Source: Fredinandcohnia aciditolerans (GTDB lineage: Bacteria > Bacillota > Bacilli > Bacillales > Bacillaceae_L). Taken from it: 64,000 bases of DNA. The stretch covers positions 114,954 through 178,953 of the forward strand of contig QGHH01000006.1 of assembly GCA_003640645.1 (NCBI GenBank). The letters run 5' to 3'. This document shows positions 8,741 to 16,121 of the stretch, one piece after another. Below the pieces are notes generated by a model. The model did no database searches. It saw only the letters and a list, made by a program, of their open reading frames with translations, and was not told where the DNA came from. Both the position numbers and the translations under genes were made by a program. How positions within the stretch are numbered: the first letter of the stretch is position 1; each line of letters opens with the position of its first letter.

Positions 8741-8776
8741 AAAAGCCCTTGTCATTATGAGGTGGACAAGGGTTTT
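8741..8776. terminator. Bidirectional terminator
   Basis: GCCCTTGTC pairs with GACAAGGG(T), flanked by an A-run on the left and a T-run on the right. It serves the ASCH gene on plus and the convergent DUF454 gene on minus, whose stop lies 2 bp beyond. Confidence 0.85.
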
Positions 8777-8778
8777 CT

Positions 8779-9207
8779 CTATTTATGACCTGTTTTTTCA
8801 AAAAACGATTGCTGGTTTAATGCATAATCTTCAGGTGCTACTGTTTTTATTTTTGTGATGAAATAATAGTATTTATAAATAACAACTGCGACCAAAAATA
8901 ATTTTAACCAAATATTGTCCAAAATAATAAACGGAATTGCGATCATCGCATCTGCGGTTAACAAAATGGTTAACTTTTGTTTTAATGTCATTTCCCGCCG
9001 CTTCACAAAACCCTCTAAATGCTTTTTATAGATACTAGTCCCTTTAAACCACCGATCAAATTTTTCCGATCCTTTTACAAAAAAGAATGATGCTAGTAGT
9101 AACAGGGGCGTAGTTGGGATGATGGGCAATACGATTCCTACTATCCCAAGGCCAAAGAAAATAAAACCTAATACAATATATAAAAATTTTGTGATACTTT
9201 TCAACAT
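8779..9207 (-). CDS. DUF454 (YbaN-like) membrane protein
   Basis: This 142-residue protein has a very hydrophobic N-terminus (two helices up to about 45) containing GIVGIVLPIIPTTPLLLLASFFF, the signature of the DUF454/YbaN family. A cytoplasmic stretch with FKGTSIYKKHLEGFVKRREMT follows, then two more helices near 85-125. AAAGGGG precedes the ATG. Function unknown. It is transcribed alone. Confidence 0.85.
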   Translation of the reverse strand: MLKSITKFLYIVLGFIFFGLGIVGIVLPIIPTTPLLLLASFFFVKGSEKFDRWFKGTSIYKKHLEGFVKRREMTLKQKLTILLTADAMIAIPFIILDNIWLKLFLVAVVIYKYYYFITKIKTVAPEDYALNQQSFFEKTGHK

Positions 9208-9309
9208 GTTGTCCCCTTTCTAAGAATTTAAGGACTTCTTTCCTATTATATCACGTATCTTTTACTGGCAAACTACTGTCACAAAATAGTAAGATTATGA
9301 ATATGGAAT

Positions 9310-9325
9310 TGTGAGTTACATCACT
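9310..9325 (+). promoter_or_regulatory. Possible Fnr/Crp-type operator
   Basis: TGTGAGTTACATCACT fits the TGTGA-N6-TCACA pattern bound by Fnr in Bacillus, with only the last base differing. It lies about 60 bp before the start of the DUF2269 gene, upstream of an AT-rich stretch that could hold a -10 (TATTAT). Binding is a guess from the motif. Confidence 0.4.
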
Positions 9326-9387
9326 TATCTTTTTTATTATAGTGCTATCATGAATAGTGGAATATGTTGTAAATGGGGGACCATAAA

Positions 9388-9843
9388 ATGGATGTTGTTT
9401 ATCGAATACTTGTTTTCATACATATTTTTTCAGCCATCCTCGGAATGGGACCTGGCTTTATTTTAACAACGGTTGTGAAGTCGGGAGATACGATGACAGA
9501 GCTTAGACATTCGTATGCAATTAGACATAGATTACACATATTTGTCATGGTCGGTGGCATACTCCTGCTCGTTTCTGGACTTTTAATGGGGGCTATTAAT
9601 CCTTATCTATTTACTATGGGCTGGTATGTGACAAGCTTATTGCTATTTCTTGTTGCGCTAGCGATGGGACCATTCGCCCTTACACCTAAATCAAAGCCAG
9701 TAAAAGTTTTATTAGAATCACACCAAGGTGAAGACATTCCAGCCGAATACTATCCTCTAGCAAAAGCGCTTTTTCGAGTAGAGCATATTGAGAATACAAT
9801 CTTTTTAATTATCATAGCATTAATGATTTTAAAACCTTTTTAA
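9388..9843 (+). CDS. DUF2269 family membrane protein
   Basis: This 151-residue protein has four hydrophobic segments. It starts MDVVYRILVFIHIFSAILGMGPGF and keeps the paired conserved histidines (IH near residue 12, RHRLH near 46), which fit the DUF2269 family of small integral membrane proteins. I chose the ATG at 9388 because GGGGG lies 9-10 bases before it. The in-frame ATG five codons earlier overlaps that site. A possible Fnr-type box lies upstream, so oxygen-linked control is conceivable. Function unknown. Confidence 0.82.
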   Translation: MDVVYRILVFIHIFSAILGMGPGFILTTVVKSGDTMTELRHSYAIRHRLHIFVMVGGILLLVSGLLMGAINPYLFTMGWYVTSLLLFLVALAMGPFALTPKSKPVKVLLESHQGEDIPAEYYPLAKALFRVEHIENTIFLIIIALMILKPF

Positions 9844-9864
9844 ATCATTTAACAGTTTATTCAC

Positions 9865-9896
9865 AAAATCCCCATCTTCATTGGTGGGGATTTTCT
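9865..9896. terminator. Terminator between convergent genes
   Basis: AAAATCCCCA and TGGGGATTTT form a 10-bp stem with an 8-10-nt loop. It ends the DUF2269 transcript. The last codons and stop of the convergent small membrane protein gene lie inside it. Confidence 0.85.
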
Positions 9897-10156
9897 TCGA
9901 GTGCATTTTTCTTTTTGAATGGAAAAATGGCTCCTTGTGTAATTAGGCTTACTAAAATAACAATCCCAACAATTAAGGATACGATTATCCAAAAGTTAAT
10001 GCCAAATCCAACAACCTTGAATGCCCCCTCATAATAGTTCACGTCTGGACGATTCATATTAGATGAAATGATCGCAGCCGTTACATGTTTTGTGGCATAC
10101 AAAAAAGCAGACACCGCAATGAAAAAGCAACCCACAAATGCCTTAACATGATTCAT
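9878..10156 (-). CDS. Small membrane protein of unknown function
   Basis: This 92-residue protein has two predicted membrane helices, at about 5-25 and 48-72, and a short basic tail (PFKKKNALEENPHQ). I start at the ATG at 10156 since GAGGGGT precedes it. The longer open frame to 10270 lacks a ribosome site and would run into the terminator of the CoA-transferase gene. I do not recognise the family. It follows the CoA-transferase on the same strand but is separated from it by that terminator. Confidence 0.65.
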   Translation of the reverse strand: MNHVKAFVGCFFIAVSAFLYATKHVTAAIISSNMNRPDVNYYEGAFKVVGFGINFWIIVSLIVGIVILVSLITQGAIFPFKKKNALEENPHQ

Positions 10157-10253
10157 TCTACCCCTCTTCTCTATTTCACTTTTGGTTAATCGTACCATGA
10201 TTACAGTCAGTAGGACATAATCCTTTTTACCTATGTTAGATACAGGGTTTCTC

Positions 10254-10294
10254 ACAAAAAAATGCCGCATAAAGAATTTCTTCTTTATACGGCT
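10254..10294 (-). terminator. Terminator of the CoA-transferase gene
   Basis: On the minus strand CCGTATAAAGAA pairs with TTCTTTATGCGG around a GAAA loop, followed by ATTTTTTT. It begins 8 bp after the stop codon. Confidence 0.9.
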
Positions 10295-10301
10295 CTAAGG
10301 T

Positions 10302-11813
10302 TTACGCTTCTACTAATTCTTTTTCTAGCATGGTTCCTTTTTGTGCAAAGTTTGTATGCCATGAGAATGCTTTTTCTAATACATGTGGTGTTTGGCCACC
10401 TCGTGTAAGTGCTTCTTGGTAATAATCACGAAGCTGTTGCTTATACATTGGATGTGCACAGTTTTCAATCAATAGCTCAACACGTTCTCTTGGTGCGAGT
10501 CCTCGTAAGTCTGCATATCCTTGTTCTGTTACGATTACATCAACATCATGCTCTGTGTGGTCCACATGTGAGACAAATGGAACAATACTTGAAATGTCTC
10601 CACCTTTTGCAATTGATTTTGTAACGAAAATCGCTAGGCGTGCATTTCTAGCAAAGTCACCAGAACCACCGATTCCGTTCATCATCTTTGTACCAAGCAC
10701 ATGGGTTGAATTGACGTTTCCGTAAATATCAAGTTCAAGTGCTGTATTTATTGAAATAAGTCCAAGACGACGGATAATTTCAGGATGATTTGAAATCTCC
10801 TGTGGTCGCATGATCAAACGATCACGATACTTGTCAAAGTTCCCAAACACTTTTTTCATCTTTTCTTCTGATAAGGTTATGGAACAGCAGGAAGCAAAGC
10901 TTACTTTGCCGGCATCCATTAAATCAAATACCGCATCCTGCAATACTTCAGAATAAACTTCTAAATCTGTGAAATCAGAATCAAGCATACCGTGCAGTAC
11001 CGCATTTGCCACAGATCCAATACCAGATTGTAGTGGTGCAAGCTTCTCTGTTAAACGGCCAGCTTCAACTTCTTTTCTTAAAAAGGTTAAAAGATGCTGC
11101 GCCATTATTTCTGTTTCTTCATCTGGCGGTACGATTGTTGACGGAGAATCTGTTTGATCTGTAAACACAATCCCCTTGATTTTTCCTATATCTACTTTAA
11201 TTCCAGGCAAGCCGATTCGATCATCTGACTTTGTTAACGGAATAGGTTCTCTTTCGCCTTGCTTACCAGGTGCATATAAATCATGAACCCCTTTGAGCTC
11301 TGTTGTTTGTGCAAGGTTGATTTCAACAATGATTGACTTAGCATGCTGTGCAAAAGTTAAAGAATTCCCGATTGAAGTTGTGGGAATGATTAACCCTTCT
11401 TCATCAATTGATATCGCTTCCAAAATTGCAACATCGACATCCATCACATTTGAACGAATTAATTCTGATGTATGAGATAAATGTTGATCTACAAACAAGA
11501 AGTCCCCATTGTTAATACCTTTTCTCATTGTAGGATCAGCTTGGAATGGTAAGCGCTTACCTAAAATTCCCGCTTCAGCGAATAATTTATCAACATCAGA
11601 GCCTAATGACGCCCCTGTATATACGTTTACTTTTAAGCTTTCCGTTTCAGCACGTTTTACAAGTGCGAATGGTACCGCTTTCACATCACCTGCACGTGTA
11701 AATCCACTAAGGCCTAATGTCATACCATCCTGAATCCACTCCGCTGCCTCTTCCGGTGTTACAACACGGTCATGTAGACGGGTGTCCTTAATGCGATCTA
11801 GTTTATTAGTCAT
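10302..11813 (-). CDS. Acetyl-CoA hydrolase/succinate CoA-transferase family protein
   Basis: This 503-residue enzyme has the length of the Cat1/ScpC/AarC group of class I CoA-transferases. These move CoA between succinate or propionate and acetate, or hydrolyse acetyl-CoA. Visible motifs are GLSGFTRAGDVKAVP near 34-48, the likely catalytic glutamate E289 in VYSEVLQDAVFDL, and the CoA-binding GIGGSGDFARNA near 385. GGGGATGGGAG precedes the ATG. Its own terminator follows. A LytTR regulator gene lies 233 bp upstream on the same strand, an arrangement that suggests the regulator senses a related metabolite (inference). Confidence 0.9.
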   Translation of the reverse strand: MTNKLDRIKDTRLHDRVVTPEEAAEWIQDGMTLGLSGFTRAGDVKAVPFALVKRAETESLKVNVYTGASLGSDVDKLFAEAGILGKRLPFQADPTMRKGINNGDFLFVDQHLSHTSELIRSNVMDVDVAILEAISIDEEGLIIPTTSIGNSLTFAQHAKSIIVEINLAQTTELKGVHDLYAPGKQGEREPIPLTKSDDRIGLPGIKVDIGKIKGIVFTDQTDSPSTIVPPDEETEIMAQHLLTFLRKEVEAGRLTEKLAPLQSGIGSVANAVLHGMLDSDFTDLEVYSEVLQDAVFDLMDAGKVSFASCCSITLSEEKMKKVFGNFDKYRDRLIMRPQEISNHPEIIRRLGLISINTALELDIYGNVNSTHVLGTKMMNGIGGSGDFARNARLAIFVTKSIAKGGDISSIVPFVSHVDHTEHDVDVIVTEQGYADLRGLAPRERVELLIENCAHPMYKQQLRDYYQEALTRGGQTPHVLEKAFSWHTNFAQKGTMLEKELVEA

Positions 11814-11911
11814 ATTCTCCCATCCCCTTTATGAAATTGAATATTAAGATAATTTTACCTATATTCTCCACATAGGGTGGAATTTCTGGAGTAAAGAACA
11901 TAAAAACTCGA

Positions 11912-11952
11912 TAAAAAAGAAGAACAACCCCCTAAAACAGAAGATTTGTTCT
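11912..11952 (-). terminator. Weak terminator after the LytTR gene
   Basis: On the minus strand AAGAACAA-like arms (AGAACAA and TTGTTCT) enclose an 18-nt loop and are followed by TCTTTTTT. The long loop makes this less certain. It lies about 95 bp after the regulator stop and before the CoA-transferase start. Confidence 0.45.
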
Positions 11953-12046
11953 CTTTCTAGAAATCTTTATCAAATATTATTTTGGCGTAGTTTTTCCCGG
12001 AATTAAGAGGCCACTAATTTCTATTCAATCTTTTGGTGGATAACAG

Positions 12047-12691
12047 TTAGAAACCCAGCAACTTTCTAAAATAACTTGAGTAATTTTGACTAACAGGGAC
12101 CCTGGCACCGTTGTTCATTTCTAAGACAAATGTAGAATGAGTATCAGGATGGATTTCTTTGATTTGATTTACATTCACAATAAATGAGCGATGGCAGCGA
12201 ATAAAAGAGTCCTTTGGCAACGTATATTCAAATTCCTGAAGCGAATATTTATGTGTCCCCGAAAAATCCTCCGTGTACACATGTGTTTTTTTATCTTTTG
12301 CCTCAAGGTAAAGCACATCTGAGAATGGGATGGGTTTCCAGCCATCTGGAGACTTTACGGTTACGACCGATTTTCCATCTGTTAATGCTGGGTAGATTGC
12401 CGTTACACAACCTTCCAACTGATCCCCATGAAAAAAAGGTACGGCCATGCCATGATAAGGAATGCCAAATACGTCGCGATTTATAAATTCGGAAGCCTTT
12501 TGTCTGGACGTAATGGCTTTATACGCAATGGTTCCTTCTTTTACTTCATCACCTGGTTTAATTTTCAAATCAATTCGTTTACTTGGTCGATAATAAAGAT
12601 ATTCTTTTGTATTTGAGACAGCAATTGATATCTCGTCGGAGAACAATTCCCCAACCACATCTAAGAGTGAGCCAATTGTTATATCCTTCAC
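12047..12691 (-). CDS. LytTR-type DNA-binding regulator with N-terminal sensor region
   Basis: This is a 214-residue protein. The C-terminal ~100 residues are a LytTR DNA-binding domain: FSDVLYLEAKDKKTHVYT, then FIRCHRSFIVNVNQIKEI and VPVSQNYSSYFRKLL. The N-terminal ~110 residues (SISNTKEYLYYRPSKRIDLKI-like, then GIPYHGMAVPF) look like a small PAS/GAF-like sensor rather than a receiver domain, so no histidine kinase is implied. It starts at GTG with AAAGGATG upstream. It precedes the CoA-transferase gene on the same strand and may control it. The ligand is unknown. Confidence 0.85.
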   Translation of the reverse strand: MKDITIGSLLDVVGELFSDEISIAVSNTKEYLYYRPSKRIDLKIKPGDEVKEGTIAYKAITSRQKASEFINRDVFGIPYHGMAVPFFHGDQLEGCVTAIYPALTDGKSVVTVKSPDGWKPIPFSDVLYLEAKDKKTHVYTEDFSGTHKYSLQEFEYTLPKDSFIRCHRSFIVNVNQIKEIHPDTHSTFVLEMNNGARVPVSQNYSSYFRKLLGF

Positions 12692-12853
12692 ACGTCAACA
12701 TCCTTTGTTGTATAAATCTAGTATCCTCTTCTATTTTACAAGTAATTCATAGATAAAACATCATCCTTCAAAAAAATCATCATGTGCGTTTCAAATGGCT
12801 TTTACTTGTGAATCAAGTATAATGTTGGTAATCACATTATAGGAGGAATACAT

Positions 12854-13330
12854 ATGTACCATACACTTGAAGAATTCTTACAAGATTGGAATTATGAAGG
12901 TAGTGCCACTCAAAAAATCCTTGATGCTTTGACAGATGAGTCATTATCACAGTCTGTTGCAGCTGGTCACCGTACCTTAGGTGAACTTGCATGGCATGTT
13001 GTGACTTCCGTCCATCAAATCATTTCACAAACTGGCCTTCAGTTCGATGGTGCAGCCGGTGAAACAGTTCCAACATCAGCAAAGGAAATGGCCGATAGCT
13101 ACCGTACAACAAGTGAAAACCTAGTTTCTGCGATTAAAGAACAATGGAACGATGAAACATTGAAGGAAATGAAAGAAATGTTTGGTCAAACAATGCCTGT
13201 TGCCGTGATACTTGGAATGACGAATACCCACCAAATTCACCACCGCGGACAAATGACTATTTTAATGCGTCAAGCTGGATTAAGGGTCCCTGGTGTTTAC
13301 GGTCCATCTAAGGAAGAGTGGGGCGCATAA
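12854..13330 (+). CDS. DinB family protein
   Basis: This 158-residue four-helix-bundle protein of the DinB/YfiT type has the expected metal triad: H48 in GELAWHVV, H126 and H130 in THQIHHRGQM. Family members include bacillithiol or mycothiol S-transferases, but many have no known role. AGGAGG lies eight bases before the ATG. It is monocistronic, ending at a strong palindromic terminator. A TATAAT-like -10 lies near 12810. Confidence 0.87.
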   Translation: MYHTLEEFLQDWNYEGSATQKILDALTDESLSQSVAAGHRTLGELAWHVVTSVHQIISQTGLQFDGAAGETVPTSAKEMADSYRTTSENLVSAIKEQWNDETLKEMKEMFGQTMPVAVILGMTNTHQIHHRGQMTILMRQAGLRVPGVYGPSKEEWGA

Positions 13331-13345
13331 TCTAATATTAAGTTT

Positions 13346-13373
13346 GGCCACTAGGGTACCCTAGTGGCTTTAT
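13346..13373 (+). terminator. Terminator of the dinB-like gene
   Basis: GCCACTAGG and CCTAGTGGC form a perfect palindromic stem around GTAC and are followed by TTT. It lies 16 bp past the stop. Confidence 0.8.
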
Positions 13374-13447
13374 AGTATTGGTCTGATCTTGGTTGATTCG
13401 TTCTAATTGTATTTAGGGCGTTCCGGGTCATTTTTCAGGATGCTTGA

Positions 13448-13720
13448 GTTACTTTATTGCTTCTTACAGTGGCATCACATTCCATTAATTAGGACGGTTA
13501 TGATACTCTAACCCCTTTTGGAGACTACCTGATTCCAGTCAGTTGGATAATGGTAGTACCATAAGCCATTTTGAAATCTATGAAATTCCGGGTTTTGGAT
13601 GTCGATAGTACTCCAAGCCTTTCGGAGCGTTTGCATTTTCCAGTTTATAGGACATCCATAGTACTCATGCCTTTTTGAAAAGCACCTCTTCTCCAATATT
13701 CCACTTACAGTGGTAAAATC
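13448..13720. repeat. Tandem repeat array A (~53-bp unit, five degenerate copies)
   Basis: Aligned copies begin at 13448, 13501, 13554, 13606 and 13659, so the period is 52-53 bp. Shared landmarks in each unit are TAGTACTC or similar, AAGCC, TTTTGGAG, then ATTCC and GGA. Several copies can fold, for example CTCC...GGAG. The unit length is not a multiple of three and frames are broken, so the 62-codon open frame across it is not a gene. No similarity to arrays C or D apart from the period. Confidence 0.8.
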
Positions 13721-13744
13721 TCATTCTAGTTGACATAATCTTTT

Positions 13745-13936
13745 TCAATCAAACGTTTGTTTAGCGGTCTATCCCTTGGGGCACAATGGATTCCATTTTT
13801 AATCAATCGTTTGTTTGAATTTTTGCTTACATAATTTCCAGAAACTACAAATTTCTGTTTCAAACGCCCGTTTAACTTACATCCCTTGGTACACAAGGGT
13901 TCCCAGCTTCAATCAAATGTTTGTTTGAATTGCCTC
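13745..13936. repeat. Tandem palindrome array B (~55-bp spacing, four copies)
   Basis: Four related palindromes of the form TCAAACGTTTGTTTGA lie at 13749, 13803, 13860 and 13913, 53-57 bp apart. Copies alternate, because the 1st-2nd and 3rd-4th pairs share the interior ATCCCTTGG..CACAA..GG. A further pair of the same palindrome lies at 15741-15817, beyond the two genes between. They look like binding sites for a TetR-type protein or the ends of a small mobile element. Neither can be shown here. Confidence 0.75.
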
Positions 13937-13941
13937 TATTG

Positions 13942-14998
13942 TCATGCAGCTACTTTTTCCCTTCTCGTAAACATCCATTTTAAAAAGCTCGGAACGATTA
14001 AAATAATGAATAATAGTCGAATAAGCTGTAATGAGCTTACTACTGCTGGATCTGCACCTATTGCGGTTGCGGTTAATACCATTTCAACTAATCCTCCAGG
14101 TGAAAAGCTCAGTAAAGCTGTTGGTATATCTAAATCTGAAAATATGGCAAAGAGATAACCAAATCCAAATGAGAATGGCAAGTAATAAAAGCGTGAGAAT
14201 AAAGTAAACTCCACAATACTTTCCACCAATCTTTAAATCTCTTAGATTGATATTATTCCCCATTCTCACCCCAACGGTGATTTGAGCAAGTATTAGTAAC
14301 CAGGGTGGAATGGGTGGTAACCCTACTCCCACTACACCAAGTAATACCGTTACTGCAAGTGGGCCAATAACGAACGCCGCTGGAAGCTTATTTCGAAGGA
14401 GCCACCCTGCTACTAAAGCAATGCTGAACCATAAATATGCATAAACAGGTACACTGCTGAGATTTTTTGTGACCTCATATGGATTTCCAACACTTGCTAT
14501 GAACCAATGCGTCACAATAAACGGAACCATGAACACGACCGTTAACAAACGAACCGTTTGAAAAATCGTTACCATTGCAGAGTTTGCTTTTAACGAATGA
14601 CTTGCGGCAACCATTTCGGATAGTCCCCCAGGAATCGAGCCAAACACACTTGTCATTGGGTCAATTTTAATAAATCGAGTCACAAAAATGCTGTTTATCA
14701 CACTGACCGTCAATAACAATATCGTCATTATTAAAAACGGGATGATATACGGATAGACCATAATAAAGGTTTCTTTAGTAAACGACAATCCGAAGTAGAT
14801 TCCTAGTGTCGCAAGTCCAATATTGTACAGGCGAACTGAAACAACCATTGTTCGATGTGTAATGGCTTTGTATAGAATCATGAATGTCATCGGCCCGAGT
14901 ATCCACGGGATCGGAAAGTGAAATAAATAAAACACCATTCCCCCCATACCCGCTACAATATAGGACTCTATTAAGCCTTTCTGGTGTGAAAATTTCAT
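13942..14998 (-). pseudogene. AbrB-type membrane protein (transporter), frameshifted
   Basis: Together the two overlapping frames make a protein of about 350 residues of the membrane AbrB family. These proteins have duplicated gate domains with the motif SIPGGLSEMVAAS in the first half and SFSPGGLVEMVLTATAIGAD in the second. Frame one reads from ATG 14998 (AAAGG upstream) to LTLLLLAI near 14180, then goes out of phase. The second frame resumes with SFGFGYLFA and ends at 13942. One extra C on the minus strand near 14174-14180 explains the break. It may be a true inactivation or a sequencing error. Confidence 0.8.
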
Positions 14999-15007
14999 AT
15001 ATATTCG

Positions 15008-15213
15008 ACCTTTCTCAATCAAATGCGCCATGGCGTATTTGCATCCGATTTTTTGGCCCACAGGACGTGGTGTTCTTAGTCTTTGATCTTACTGCTCGAA
15101 AATTCCCCTTTAAAAATAGGCATTCACTTTATTCAGCAATGGATTAAATCCTCTCTTCTGGGATTACATCCATCTCAACACATAAAGAAAAAGAGACTTC
15201 TACTGAATAAAGT
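15008..15213. repeat. Dispersed intergenic repeat, family F1 (copy 2)
   Basis: This copy contains ATCAAATGCGCC, GGCGTATTTGCATCCGATTT, GGCCCACAGGACGTGG and TAGTCTTTGATCTTACTG in the same order as copy 1. It ends with an exact inverted pair, ACTTTATTCAG at 15126-15136 and CTGAATAAAGT at 15203-15213. It lies between the frameshifted permease gene and the thioesterase gene and carries no gene. Confidence 0.75.
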
Positions 15214-15289
15214 TGATTGTTCTTCTATTATAGTATGCAGGAAAAACCCCCTCTTTGCAGAATATACTTTGTAAAAAGGAGGGAACAGC

Positions 15290-15709
15290 TTGGAAAACTT
15301 TCATTTTTCACATACTATACGTGTTAGGTATTCTGAAATCGATGGTCAAAAAATTGTTTTTAACGCACATTATCTTACCTATATAGATATCGGCTTCACT
15401 GAATACATGCGTAAAATTCTTGGGCCGGATTGGCTTACGGATCAACATTCTTCCCAATTTGAACCCGTTCTTGTTAAAAGTACAGTTGAGTACAAAAAAC
15501 CAGCATTACTAGATGATCTCATCACTATTTATGTTCGGGTAATAAAATTGGGTACTTCCAGCCTCACCCTTGAGAGTATCATAACACGAGATGATGAAAT
15601 CTTAGTTGAAGCCGAAACCATTCAAGTAAATTACAACAATGTTACTAAAACATCTACACCTATACCTGATGATATTAAACATAGAATACAGGAATTTGAA
15701 GCTTTATAG
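15290..15709 (+). CDS. Acyl-CoA thioesterase, hotdog fold (YbgC/4HBT type)
   Basis: This 139-residue protein begins with RVRYSEIDGQKIVFNAHYLTYID, the 4-hydroxybenzoyl-CoA thioesterase motif, with D18 as the expected catalytic acid. The rest (KPALLDDLITIYVRVIKLGTSSLTLE) fits the hotdog strand pattern. It likely hydrolyses acyl-CoA esters. Start is TTG at 15290 with AAAGGAGGG at good distance. Palindromic arrays of type B flank the local region on both sides, so regulation by a fatty-acid-type TetR protein is conceivable but unproven. Confidence 0.88.
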   Translation: MENFHFSHTIRVRYSEIDGQKIVFNAHYLTYIDIGFTEYMRKILGPDWLTDQHSSQFEPVLVKSTVEYKKPALLDDLITIYVRVIKLGTSSLTLESIITRDDEILVEAETIQVNYNNVTKTSTPIPDDIKHRIQEFEAL

Positions 15710-15740
15710 ACAAAAAAGGAAGGTGCTAGTCGAATCCTAT

Positions 15741-15817
15741 TTTTCAAACAAATGTTTGTTTAGCGCCTTTTTCTCTTCTTTTCCAAGGGTTTTCACATTC
15801 AATCAAACTATTTGAGA
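15741..15817. repeat. Palindrome pair of array B type
   Basis: CAAACAAATGTTTGTTTAG at 15745-15763 and a related site (TCAATCAAACTATTTGAG, from 15799) are about 55 bp apart and share CCAAGGG between them with the copies at 13.75-13.94 kb. It begins about 30 bp after the thioesterase stop. Confidence 0.65.
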
Positions 15818-16121
15818 AATCAACGAAATACTCCTATCATGTTCATGTTACCGACTTCCTTCAATCTCCTCAAAGGCATAATGACCTCTAAACCCTACTT
15901 TAGTAGGAATAATATTCCGTTTATATTACAAATATATTTCGACATTGACATATTCGCTATTTTACGAAACCTTGATTCTATTAGGTTTTGTAACATTACA
16001 ATATTAATAATATGTAACAATTTCGCGACAAATGGAGAATTTCATAGAAACTTATGATAATATGATAGAGTAAAAGACTCGGATATAGACTAAGTAGATT
16101 AGTAAGAAAGTAGGAATTATC
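15818..16121. other. AT-rich region upstream of the CwlO-like gene
   Basis: I see no gene here. An 81-codon open frame (15812-16057) lacks a ribosome site and a recognisable product. The last 150 bp contain repeated TGTAAC/GTTACA words (for example TTTTGTAACATTACAA) that faintly recall WalR sites, which control cwlO in B. subtilis, but the TGTWAH-N5-TGTWAH spacing is not met. The promoter cannot be fixed by eye. Confidence 0.4.

Noticed and set aside
13508-13696. 62-codon open frame on the minus strand
   Set aside because: It runs across the degenerate 53-bp repeat units, has no ribosome site, and the unit length would shift the frame between copies.
13942-14229. Separate 95-codon membrane protein gene
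   Set aside because: Its sequence is the missing C-terminal third of the upstream AbrB-type protein. It is better explained by a frameshift than as its own gene.
15812-16057. 81-codon open frame on the plus strand
   Set aside because: No ribosome site, no recognisable protein pattern, and it lies in the AT-rich leader of the CwlO-like gene.
15960-16060. WalR binding sites before the CwlO-like gene
   Set aside because: TGTAAC words occur, but none has the required direct repeat with 5-bp spacing, so I did not annotate them.
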